NCBI GenBank assembly: GCA_020137815.1
Contig: CM035362.1
Coordinates: 212,605-276,604, forward strand
DNA: 64,000 nucleotides
Direction: 5' to 3'
Origin: Hormiphora californensis
Taxonomy: Eukaryota; Ctenophora; Tentaculata; Cydippida; Pleurobrachiidae
Shown here: in pieces, positions 39,876 through 52,106 of the stretch
How the letters are laid out: every line of letters starts with the position of its first letter
How positions within the stretch are numbered: position 1 is the stretch's first letter
Notes under the pieces: generated by a model
The model's database searches: none
What the model was told of the DNA's origin: nothing
Seen by the model: only the letters and a program-made list of their open reading frames with translations
Translations under genes and position numbers: made by a program

Positions 39876-41350
39876 CCTCTCTATCTCTCTCTCTCTCTCT
39901 CCCTCCCTAATTCACCACTAACTTCCCTCAGTGAAGCCCTACCACAGTGTTAGTTTACCCACTTCCTGCTGCAGTACCGCGGGCCGGAAGGCACTGTGTT
40001 GCAACAGCCATTCAGTGTTAGTAGTGGTAGAAAACTGTGCTTTTCTATAGAGAAGGAGAGAGGAACAGTTAGAGGAGGGAAAGTAGTGGTGCCGCAGCAA
40101 TTATAACAACACCGCCCAGTTGACATAATTAGTAGGGAATTAGTAGGCATATAATTTAGTAAGGCAGCCGGCAGAATAGGCAGTGAAGTAGGCCCTACTT
40201 AGTAGGGTGGGGCATCATAAAGTTCTGAAACACTACATTTGGAAACAATTGTCAGGTTCCTGCTAGCTGTCTTCTTCTTGGAGGCCGTCTCCAAGGCTGT
40301 ACTCTGTAGTGATTACCCTCCAGTACAGTCCATTCTTAGTTCAACCGGTTATGATTGCTGTCAAACTTTGATGGTTATGATTTATGATGGTAAGGAATAT
40401 GGTGGGATATGGTGGGAGATAAGGAGGTATGTCCTCGAATACAGCTAAAGTATAGAATGCAGCTCCAGGAGAACATAGGAGTGTCAACTACTCAAAAGAC
40501 TACTTCTAGAAGTATCATGCTCGTGTATGTGGCAGTTTCCTCCTTCATGAAAATAACGTGATTAATTGTCAGTTTGGATTAGAATTCATGAACAATGTAT
40601 AAATCAGAAAAATAAACTTTGGTACACTATCAAGATCACACTTCGTTAATTAACAACCACTTTAAAAACATTAAATTAGGCACCGCACACACAAGCAGTC
40701 CTAAACCGAGTGCGACTGAGTCGTACACTACGACTCTTTCGGTTCTCCAGATTTCACAGAGTCGGGTAGAAATACGGCATATATATTGTATTCCCCTGCT
40801 GCAGAGACTTCCTAGGGGGACACCATGGAAAGACATCACCGCCACCTCCCTGGTGAGAGAGACAGGGATAACCATGATAACACATGACGTCCTGGTCACA
40901 GACAGCTGGTAACCATGGTAACATAACACCCGATGGTAACAGTAGCTTAGTAGCAGAGAGCTACATGACCATAATCAGCACATTGAAGTCCAGCCACACA
41001 CGCCTGGGAAGGAGAGGGCAAGATAGTTAGTTTGAATGGGACCAAAACCGCTGGATCTTTGTAAACGAACGCCGAATAAAAACTGAAAGTACCAGCATAC
41101 TGCCATACTATTTTATTTATCGCTACGGCCTGCAGTACACAGAGAAAAGGCTTTTAGCGAATCAACATACCCCAGGACAGAGAGTGCCCCTTTTCCCTCT
41201 CTGAGCTTCAACTACTGCATCTTCGTCTGTGTTTAATAAATCTGGAAGTGACCTTGAAATTTCTGAAAATATTATATTATGATCATTCGAATGTTGTTTT
41301 ACAGTGGCACAAATTCATTAGCTGAGTAGCTGACACTTGCACTAGTGCTA

Positions 41351-41483
41351 TGAGGCCAATCCTCTGACCGCTTTTCTTGCTCGCTCTGCGTGCAGAACAG
41401 TAAGAAATGAGAATTCAGAATAGGGTCAGAGTCTGACCCTATTCTGAATTCTCATTTCAGTCAGACCAATATATGCTCTGACA
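41351..41483 (-). repeat. Micro-repeat copy with inner palindrome
   Basis: The GTCAGA...CCTCA/GGCC ends surround a perfect inverted repeat: ATGAGAATTCAGAATAGGGT, then AGAGTCTG-like centre, then its complement. It is the longest and most hairpin-like member of the micro-repeat family. Confidence 0.6.
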
Positions 41484-41496
41484 CCTTTTTACTTAC

Positions 41497-41554
41497 CTTT
41501 AGTGTTGGTGACGGTGAGACTGATAACAAGCAGTACAAATACCAGTCGGATCAT
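41497..41554 (-). CDS. Orphan first exon with signal peptide
   Basis: ATG at 41554 opens a hydrophobic leader, MIRLVFVLLVISLTVTNTK, ending at a consensus donor (AAAG|GTAAGT). This looks like exon 1 of a secreted protein read towards lower coordinates. A possible continuation lies near 40855 (acceptor GGGAG|GTGGC), which would give a peptide of about 50 residues ending at a TGA, but this is speculative. No family is recognised. Confidence 0.4.
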
Positions 41555-41792
41555 GGTGTGTGATCTAAGAGAGAGTTGTTATAACTCCGTCCTTTACCGC
41601 GGGGGGTAGTGAGAGAGGGTTGAGCAAGGCAAATATAGAGTAGACTAGTATGATTTTAGGAAAAGTACAGAGACGATGACAAACTATTTAGATTGGAAAC
41701 TGCAAAGCGTACCAAAAAGCTTTCTGGTAGCTAAGAAAACTTGGTATTTTGTAAAGGCTAAATTTATAAACAAGAACTCAATCTGATCTATG

Positions 41793-41869
41793 CCAACACC
41801 ACACCCTTGTACATATAAGTTAGCCATAGCTATGGCTAACTATATATAACAAGGGTGTGGAGGTGTTGG
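41793..41869. repeat. 77-bp hairpin
   Basis: CCAACACCACACCCTTGT pairs with ACAAGGGTGTGGAGGTGTTGG across a central palindrome GTTAGCCATAGCTATGGCTAAC-like core. It is probably a tiny MITE; no target duplication was identified. Confidence 0.7.
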
Positions 41870-42496
41870 TTCACAAAACGGTGTGCAATCACATGAAACG
41901 TGTGGGCATGGAAGTCTGACAAACTGAATACACTATGAGAATATCTAAGCTATGTAGGAGAACAGCCACAATACTCAGGAATCCCGACTCCCGGAGTCAG
42001 GGTTTATAAAATTAATACGCTTCGGCACCAGCGGTATATCGCAGTCAGACCGCATCATATCATTAAACTACCTTGTAGACAACACTGAATAGCGAGATTA
42101 GATATCAAGATTACTGCTATAAACGAGCCATGGTTTGGTGAGGAAAGGAGCCATTTCAGGGCAAAATGGACCAGCTAGAGGGAATTAGGAGAGATTCCAC
42201 TCCCTGATCTAGCTCTCTGAGAGAACCAGGAGTTGGAGGGAACCAGGAGAACAGTCCACTAGTCGCCCCAGTTTACCAACTACAACTCGCCGCCACCAAT
42301 GCAATGCAGTCGCTTTTAGGGGGACGAAAGGGACGAATGATGTCCGCTAAATGTGAAACGCTCTGTTTTTGTAGATGCCCCGCCCCTGCTGCAGTAATGG
42401 TGCAGCTGGGGGTGCAGGAGGTAAAATTAACTGATAATTTAAATCTAACAATGCCCGTATTAACATTTATTGCAGCCGACCTCAAACATTCTATCT

Positions 42497-42632
<136 letters not shown>

Positions 42633-42786
42633 CTGTCTATCTTCCTCTTTCTGATTCCCTCTGTCTCCATCTCCTTTTCACCATTGCTTCATCATTTGAG
42701 ACAGTTTATCAATCTCTATGACTCTATGCTCCCTTATCCACTTGCCAGAGAATTTCATTCACAATCTCTTCTCCCGACAGTTTCCC

Positions 42787-43097
42787 TCACAAGGTCCCAT
42801 TATCAAAGTACGGCCCACTGAAGGTGACATGCCCGGGGAGGGTGACACCAGGTGGTAACACCCCTCCACCGGTGGGGAACCCCTCCAGACTGGTCACCAG
42901 ACCCGGTCTGTGCAGCTGGTGATGGTGTTCGGAGTGGTTGAGGAGGAAGTCGGGAGGGGGATGGGGCCCTAAAGTGTGGCCTCCGAGATCCGGCTGGCCG
43001 ACCTGCGGGTGGGAACATTGTTATTTGGAAAGGGAACTTTGTTAGGGAAAAGAACGGGAACTTTTTAGGGATGGGATGGGGCCAGGAAGATAATAAG

Positions 43098-43173
<76 letters not shown>

Positions 43174-46100
43174 GATAGAGAAAGAGGGATCTAAAGTTAA
43201 GGTATCTGCCCCATGCATCGTGTCAATGAACTGTGATAATCAGGGAGCCATCTTCTACTGAGCCATCTTCTAGTCTTCTGCTGGGGGCAGGTGCAGGGAC
43301 TAAGGTAATAATTGAACATCTGTCAAATAGTTGAGATCTGAGGGAGGGAGAGAAGGGGGAGAGAGAGAGAGATAGAAAGATAGAGATAGAGGGAGATAGT
43401 GTTCATCCTAACCTGTAGGTCAGCATAGGAACAATGTGAAGTAGCAAAATCTCCAAAGTGCTTCTTCAGGGAGGGCGATGCTAGCTGGGTGTAGTTCTGG
43501 TCACCTGAAATGAAGATGATTACCACAAAGCTTCCTCCAGGACAATTAACCCATTATGTGCCCGGTGTAGTGACGCAAGTTTGGATGTGTATTACCACTA
43601 GATAAGAATAATTTTAAATGCTGGTACTACTCGGGTTTTCAACTTGGCATGTAATAAACTAGTATAACTATGGGGGGGGGGGGGTCCAGCCCTAAAAAAA
43701 GCTAAAGGTACCCTGATTTTGGTCGATTGCTTTTTTTATGTTAGCTTTTTTAGCTTTTTTTAGCCCTACTTTTTATGTTTTTTCAGCATTCATCTTGACA
43801 CTTTTCCATTAAATTTTCATCCTTCCGGACGTCTATTGACTGCATTTGTTCATTTCCTGCACATTTTTTTACCATAATCTACCGTTTATGTCCATACATA
43901 GCAATTTCTGTATCCACCCCTACTGCCATTTTCTGGAGACATTTTTTCGATAAAAATATTATTCAAATTTGATAAAAATAGTTTTAAAAAAGTTCAAAAA
44001 ACGTTATAAAACGTTATAATAAAAGTTTAAAAAATTTGGCGTCAGCGGGATTCGAACCTATATGAATCCACTAAAAACTCAATTTTAGCTTTTTTTTAAG
44101 CTTTTTTTAGCTTTTTTTAGCCTAAAAAAGCTAAAAAAGCTAAAAAAGGCTAAAAAAAGCTAAAAAAGCTAAAAAAGCTAAAGGTACCCTGATTTTGGCC
44201 GATTGCTTAGCTTTTTTAGGGCTGGACCCCCCCCCCCCCAACTATCCATCATCCCTTACCGAGTGCACATGATACAGGGCTCACTGAATCAGGGTATCCC
44301 TCAACTGACGACGTTACTTTTGCTTCCCCTGTTTTATCCATCAAACACCTGCACAAGTTATAGACATGTAAAATAGGATATTTAATGAGAGAAGGCCGGA
44401 ACATGATGTGGAATATAGAACGACAATGATTGATTGTAGTTTTCATTACTGTCTGGCAGCGTTCAGATCGTGTCATCATTGCGAGACAGTCTTTGATCGA
44501 CAACAAATTCAATATTTGTTAAGAATGGGACTACATCCCTCACCTATCATCCATATCACTGTCTGAGTGAGCCTGGACTGTCGCCCCACCTCCCTCAGCC
44601 TGCTTGTTCATCTTACGTCGGGCCAGCTTTTTCACCTTGGCCCTCTGGTTCTGAAACCATACCTGTAGAGGGAAGTCGAATAAGGCACCAGTTAGAGATT
44701 CCCAGGCATCAGTTCCCAAGCTCGGCAGTTCCCAAGGTCGGCAAGCAAGTGAGTGCTGACGTGCGCGTTAGTACTACTTTCCATTCAATTTACGCGACGC
44801 GCAGCAATGTCACATGGTTCCCACAGAACCATCTGCACATGATGGCCGGGCATGCAGGAACGCGCCGTGCCCTGATATCAGGGAGCGTCCCCCTGATATC
44901 AGGGTATCAATCTGTAACTTGTGCGTATGTTACCATGGTTCCCGAGATAACTGCAGTTTGAGAGAAGTAAACAAGATTATGATCTAAAACATTTGTCTGC
45001 AGACGGTTTGTGGATTAGATTCTTTGTAGTTTGGAATATACTGCAAAGATACGGAAATGCAATAACTAATCATTACTCTCCAGTCTCCCTCTTTCCTACC
45101 TGTACTACTCTGACACTGAGGCCAGTCTGGGAGCTGAGTTTTTCCCGCTCTTTTCTACACGGCCGGGGTGTCATGTCGAAAGCTTCCTTGAACACTGAAA
45201 ACAATAATCAAATTGAATGAATTGATTCGTTTGTAAAAGATTATCATATCAGGTATCGGTATATTTATGTTTATAACAAATCAAACCCTATAACGTCACT
45301 TAGATTTTAGATCTCACCTTTGCGTTGAACTGAAGAAAGGACGGTTCGGGGTCTCTTTACCTCCCTCCTATCTCTCCTGCACATAGGATCGTTACCCAGG
45401 AAATACTGCTCCCGTAACGTGTCATCAGAACATATTTTACAGACCAGGTCCCCGTTACCGTGCATCAGGTATTGGTCACCTGTATATAGGGAGAAGGGTT
45501 TGGTAGTTTAGTTTTTGCCTTTAAGTTTTATTTGCAACAATGTAGTTGGCAAAACGGTCATCAGTCGAATCATCTATACCAGTGGTGCTCCGTGATATTG
45601 GCCACCCGCACAGCACCGCCCACAGCGTAGTCCACGATGTCCAAAACGCGTGAAAAGAAGCAAACAATGGGATATTTGACGTCGTGAACCACGCTGTGGG
45701 CGGCACTGTGCGGGTGGCCAATATGACGGAGTACCGCTAGACTGTCAGTGGGATAAATATGAACGCGAATGGTCAGCTGTAGTAGAAATCAATGTCCTAC
45801 CCGCATTCTCATGTTTTTCAAATAAAGAGTCACTGTCAGAGCATCATGGTCTGACCTTATATTCTCATTTTTTCAAAAGAATTGTGGTCAGATTATTGGC
45901 CTGGTCAGAGAGCACACAAGAACAGTGACAGGCAACAGAAACCTCACCTTTTCTAAGAGGGCTGTTACATCTACTGCACAGAAAGCAACTAATATGATAG
46001 ATCCTCCCATACACTCTGTACACCAGATCATTGGTACTGATAGTTGATGTGCACATACAGCACGTGCTGGAATCTAGGACTCTTTGGTAGTGGTCCCTCT

Positions 46101-46954
46101 TGCAATAGAGTCGCTGTTGTTTGTCGAAAAAGCAGGAGTCTGATAGTTGGACATTGCACAGACAGCATCTGAAGGGGTTATTGATTTGATTTGATAAGAG
46201 CGGTTGCCATGGGCGTGAACCCCTTGCGGGGACCCTACGCACAGGGGCCAATCACTTAGTGATACCAGCACCGCTAATGATGACCGTGGAGGATGGTACG
46301 CGACCCCTTTGGGGGAGGGATAGGTCGCGTGTGGACGTGAAGGTGACGGATCACGACCCATGGGGGAGGGAGAGGTCGCGTGTGGGCAGGGGGAGCCCTT
46401 TAGGTGGGTTCGACCTTGGGTTCGGGATTGAGGGGAGCAACCCCGTTGATGTATCCCTCTTTTGATGTGATTTGTTGAGGAGGAGTGTATGTAGTGCGCG
46501 TATTAGTCTTTAATTTTGGTGCGCGTTGTTATTGGCTTTGAGGGAGTTGGTGTTATGGTTTTTGTTTTTTGTGTTAGTTGTATTTCTGTTTGTTCCCTTT
46601 TTCTTCTTTGTGTTGATGGTTCCTGTTGTCTTGTTTGTTGTCTGAAGGGGTTAGATTCAGTATATTGTGACTTTGAAGTAGCTGTCATAGAATAGGAGAC
46701 AGTGGGACGGTGTAGATTTTCTAGAGGGCAAGGTAAAAATCATTCAGCTCTCACCTCAAACATTGTTCATGCCAGTACACATCGTTAACTTTCATTAACA
46801 AAGTCTCCTCAATGGGCAGTCTACAGGCCCCACATATAGGACTCTTCTTGGGTAGGCCTGGTGTTGTTGAGCTGGGGGTGGAGGTTGCTTCAGAAACAGT
46901 CACTGGCTCCTCCTTTACATTTACTGTTGAGTGAACAGTGCCACTTTCCACCAT
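42787..46954 (-). CDS. LMX-type LIM-homeobox transcription factor
   Basis: Eight exons, all GT-AG and in phase: 46954-46755, 46168-45948, 45479-45318, 45194-45100, 44662-44544, 44348-44260, 43504-43413, 43002-42787; 397 residues. LIM domain 1 runs from C41 (CGAC) to about 93 and LIM 2 from about C103 (CCMC) to about 160, each with the zinc-ligand spacing of the family. The homeodomain spans about 182-241 ([39 protein letters not shown]). The NQRAK...KKLARR segment and the CRK helix-2 start fit the LMX1 class better than LHX1/5. The Gly/Pro/His-rich C-terminus could be an activation region. A 5' splice acceptor (CCTACAG) lies about 16 nt before the ATG, hinting at an upstream non-coding exon. 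Introns hold a poly-G foldback, a hairpin MITE and a micro-repeat. Expected role: nuclear DNA-binding developmental regulator. Confidence 0.95.
43098..43169 (+). repeat. (AG)n microsatellite in LMX intron 7
   Basis: Near-pure AG tract of about 70 bp between the last two coding exons of the LIM-homeobox gene. Confidence 0.92.
43672..44239. mobile_element. Foldback element with poly-G/poly-C ends
   Basis: The element opens with about 13 G then TCCAGCCCTAAAAAA and closes with the complement and about 14 C. The hexamer AACTAT occurs directly on both sides (43666-43671 and 44240-44245), a likely target duplication. Inner parts are AAAAAAGCT repeats, mirrored on the two sides, plus a B-box-like GGTTCGAATCC on the minus strand (44048-44058). 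It ends 20 bp from the splice donor of LMX exon 6. Confidence 0.8.
45581..45738. mobile_element. Hairpin MITE in LMX intron 2
   Basis: Inverted repeats of about 45 bp, GTGCTCCGTGATATTGGCCA paired with TGGCCAATATGACGGAGTAC, then GCCCACAGCGT/ACGCTGTGGGC further in. Total length about 158 bp; no open frame. Target duplication not resolved. Confidence 0.75.
45834..45910 (+). repeat. Micro-repeat copy in LMX intron 2
   Basis: TGTCAGAGCATCATGGTCTGAC and a diverged GGTCAGATTATTGGCCTGG about 40 bp on; same family as 13156-13223. Confidence 0.6.
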
Positions 46955-47636
46955 GATGATAGTATAGCTGTAGGAGGGTAGAAGGTGGTAAGATAGCTGT
47001 ATGAGATGGAGAGAAATGTGTCGGCATCACAAGTGGATTTGTGTAAATATGATTCTGGTCAAACAACTCGTGATACAACTAAAGAAGCAGTTCAGAGTAC
47101 AAGATAGAACTGCTGACTTGGATTACACATTAAGTTATTGCAGCGCTGGCAGAGTGACAAAAACCCGGGGTCCTGACGGCTGATGCTCTAAGCGATCACT
47201 CTAATAACAATACTCGGGATGGTTAAAGGGTTTTTCACAAGAAATGCAATCGGAAAATAAGGAACGACGATCCGGGGTAAGGGTACAATTAATATGTTAA
47301 AGTGATTAAAGGACAACTTATAGAATTGGGACGAAACAAACTACGAACAACGAGAAAAGGGAAAAATTCTGACCCTGCCAATCCTATCTACAGTTGCAGA
47401 CGTAGACTCGTGCTCGCTTCACTTTTTTGGTGGTAGCCAATGAAAACTCTCCTTCATCCTAAAACGAACCAATCAGAGAGCAGGACGGGGTAAAGGGAGA
47501 GCCAATGAGAATGCAGCGTGGTGATCACGTGTCATTTAAGAGGGTGAGTAGTGACTGGGAGGTCAGTTTGCTTTTAACCTGTCCCCCGGTGACACACACT
47601 GTGGGCTCAGTAGCGACTTGTGGCGTGTGTGCGACC

Positions 47637-47771
<135 letters not shown>

Positions 47772-48287
47772 CCCAATACTGACACACAGAGAGAAAGAGA
47801 GGGAAAGTGAGAGAGATATGACAAATGAAAGGAAGCGACGCTATCTCGACAACAAAAACTACGCTTTTCGATTTTGAGAGAAATCAAGTCAGTTGGTAAA
47901 ATTTAGTCCATTCATGGTATGGGCGATTCTACAACGATTTGACAAAACTGAAAACTGATAACAAGATGAAAACTGATAACGGAAAACAGTGATTTACTAA
48001 ACAAAGTGGCAAACAAGATCGCATGTGACTCTTCGCACTTTCTCCTGCTGTTCTTCTCTCTTCCTCTCCCGCTATCTCCTCTCTCATTCCCTCTATCTCC
48101 CTCTATCTCTCTCTCTCATTCTCTCCATCTCACTCTCACCTACTCCCTCTCTATATGCTTCTCTCTTCCTACCAGATAAGAGCTTCCGCTAAGCACCACC
48201 ACGCGTCTAAGAGCTTGCAATAACTCGATGGCCGTTTTACGTTATTGCATCCCCTATCACATGATGGTCCTTAGAGCTTCAGCTTCA

Positions 48288-48408
<121 letters not shown>

Positions 48409-48885
48409 ATCTATCGTTTTTTCAGTCACGTGACCTATACTGGGACTTTCTCTCACCCTCCCAATCCTCCCTTCGCTCTAGTATCTCTAGTATATTCACG
48501 TGAAGGGGTTTCATCCGCCCCGCACGTAAAATTTGCTTTGTCCCTTCCCGGAAAGGGGGAACGGGGAGGAGGAGGGGGAGGAGGATATCATTCTATTTTC
48601 CCTCTTTTGTTTTTTTCCCCCTCTTCTTTTCCCCCTATTCTTTTTTTTTTTTTTTTCTTTTAAAAATCTCTTCTTCTCTCCTCTCCCCCTATTTCTTTCC
48701 CCCTCTCTTTTCTGTCCCTCTCTCCCCCCTTTTCTCTTTTTCCCTCTCTATCACCCCACTCGTGAGAATTTCCTCTTTTCCCGTTTACGGGAGCGTGCAA
48801 ACCTCCCCCAAAATTCGTTCCCGATGATAGGGGGAGATAGAGAAAAAGGGGGGGGAGGGAAAGGGGGAGAGAGGGGGGGAGAGGG

Positions 48886-48953
48886 GGGAGGGAGAGAGAG
48901 AGAGAAAGAGAGATAGGGGAGAGAAGGAGGGGGGAGGAGGGGAAGAGGGGAGG

Positions 48954-49003
<50 letters not shown>
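48886..49003 (+). repeat. Purine-rich tract and (AG)n
   Basis: GGGGGAGAGAG-type sequence leading into a pure AG tract at about 48955-49003. Confidence 0.9.
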
Positions 49004-49006
<3 letters not shown>

Positions 49007-50962
49007 TATCACGTGATTATGGATTCTTGCCCCTCCAAAAGACACAACATATCACGTGCCCGGAGTTGAGAGACAAATTAGACAAAGAAGCGATTTCCTA
49101 GCCCTCACCCATGCAGTGTGTCAACTGATCAAAACAGGAGGGGGGTATAGACAGGGTTTAGCTAACACACAGATATTACAAATATGTTGAAGTTACAACT
49201 AACACAGCATTCGCCTGACAGTACGTTACAGCCAACAAATCAAACAATATGTCGTAGTCCGCAGTAGATACAGGCTTCCTTTCAGAGCTCTCCACTAGGC
49301 CCGACGGATTTTCGAAATCTAGGCCTCTGATTGGTTCGTGCACCGAAAAATGACTAAAAATGAAGGGGCTCATGCCCAAAAGATTGAAAGCTTATTCCGG
49401 ATGCGTTAGATTCGTCTCGAAGAGGTGATTCAGAAAAGCTCCATTCTCCTAGGGGGTTCCAGAGCACAGCCAGGCCCGTACAGCGGGGCTATGATTTGTT
49501 TTGCAAATATAACAGCCCTAAACTGTCAATGTTATAGTTGGTTTCAGTTCGAAACGACAAGGCTGTCTCCTGACACACACATACATCTAATGTCTGTCAT
49601 AATTACTGATTAGTTTGCAGTGGGGGACTGTGCTGCAGTACACTATTAACACGTCCCCATGATGGACCCCCCGGCCCGTAGTGGGACGCTGCTGGCTGAG
49701 TGTACACAGGAATCAGTTATCAGTCAGAGAAATATAATGTCACGTACATAACAAGTTGTGGAAATATGCGATTTCAAAAAGAATGGGTCACCATCCTTCT
49801 TTCTCTCAGTCGACCTCTCTTCCTCCCTCTCCCTCCCTCTCGTGCTCTCTCTTGCTCTCTCTTCCTCCATATCGTGCTCTCTCTTCCGATTCCCATCACC
49901 TAACGCACGTGTGCCAAATCTGCCAAAAAGTGTCAATTGAGTAGCATTGGGTCGAGTGTTCGAGAGGGAGAGGGAGAGAGAGGGAGATACATATGAGAGA
50001 GAACCCCTGACTATCCTGGCCCTCGAGGCTCCTCTCTCGAGTCGAGGGAAGTGGTTTTGTAATACTATGATGTTGGAAATCATAGAGATATACAGTTCGT
50101 GTCACAATTATTGGTTCATAATCGACTCCCAGATCCTACAAAGAATGCATATTTAGTGTATCTCGAATAGTGAGCAATTGAGCTAATGAGCATGTAAGCC
50201 TATAAATTATAATATGATTATTGATTAAAAAGGCGAAGGGAAGCATTATATATCTCGATTAGGGCATGTCGAAGATAATCTATGTCGACAATTGCACACT
50301 AAACTTGGTGCTTAGATAACCTCCGGTAAGACACAAGTATAGCAAGGGCGGGGGATATGAGACAGAACTAAACTATTTACAACTAAACTATAATTACGAC
50401 TATACAATTTCTAAATAATGAATTTTATCTTTGGTAGTACCATGGAGTATTCTAGTAGAAAATTAATTTGAAAACTATACCTATAGCTTGTTAGACTAGT
50501 TATCCCCTGCTATATTCTGTTGAAACTAATTGGAACATAGTGTTTCAGGTCGTGTTAATTAATGACGAAGTATCCACACCCTACTGCAGTATCATATCAC
50601 TGTGTCGCAAAGTCACCATGTTGGCAAGTATGAACTGTCTTTTCTCTCTATCTTTTTCTCTCTATCTTATTTCCTTCTCTCTATCTTTTTCTCTCTATCT
50701 TTTTTTCGTTCTCTCTGTCTTGTCACTATATTCCCTCCCTTTTTGGCTTTTACATGTCTCTCTCTTTTCTCTCCCCATTTCCTATCTTTTCATTGGCTAA
50801 AACGCCATCTTACATGGATGGCAAGGGCAAGTATTCACGTAGCGTTCCTCATTCCGATCACGTGTGTTTCGAACAACCCACAGAAGGTCTAAAGGTACTG
50901 AAATGTACTGAAATGTACTGAAATGCCAATTCAGGAACGCGCCGAATGGTTTTCCTGTGCTA

Positions 50963-51349
50963 CTGTAAAACTAGATATTTTCGAGGCAATTAATTTTCGC
51001 GATTCGATCAAAATTTACTATTTTCGCGATTTTAATTTTCGCTAATCTCACTGCTACCCCCATATCACGGTCCTAGCCTATTGTCTAATTAATAATAAAG
51101 AGTGTTATTTCATTTATAATTGTTACATTTTTAGTAATATGTTTAATATTTCAATTACAATTTCTGATCTGATGAACCGATTGTCGTTGACTTAGTACTA
51201 AAAGTAAAAATGTGTCATCCTGAAATAACTTGCACGAGCTTTCTGTAAAAAATCGTCCAAAATATTTTCGCGGAATTAATTTTCGCGGATTTTCCAGCCA
51301 AAAATAAAGAGCGAAAATAAAAATCTCACGAAAATATCTAGTTTTACAG
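50963..51349. mobile_element. MITE with TTTTCGCG inner repeats
   Basis: A 387-bp element with terminal inverted repeats CTGTAAAACTAGATATTTTC, flanked by TA (50961-50962 and 51350-51351). Inner copies of TTTTCGCG and AATTAATTTTCGC occur near both ends. No transposase; Tc1/mariner-like target. Confidence 0.88.

Positions 51350-52106
<757 letters not shown>

Larger units (their letters stand above)
38851..41496. other. Intergenic, repeats, no certain gene
   Basis: Includes a pogo-like end near 39130 (AAACCTCGATTTACTGGAC), a micro-repeat (39713-39766), a (CT)n tract (about 39827-39902) and a possible truncated retroposon end near 40270 (TTGGAGGCCGTCTCCAA). A signal-peptide-like open frame near 40241 lacks an ATG. 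Nothing here is convincingly coding. Confidence 0.45.

Noticed and set aside
40239-40448. Signal-peptide-like frame (VRFLLAVFFLEAVSKAV)
   Set aside because: It has no ATG, only a TTG, and overlaps what looks like a truncated retroposon end.
44036-44075. tRNA-like fragment with TTCGAATCC on the minus strand
   Set aside because: The T-stem pairs at only two positions and there is no D or anticodon arm, so it is at most a relic B-box.
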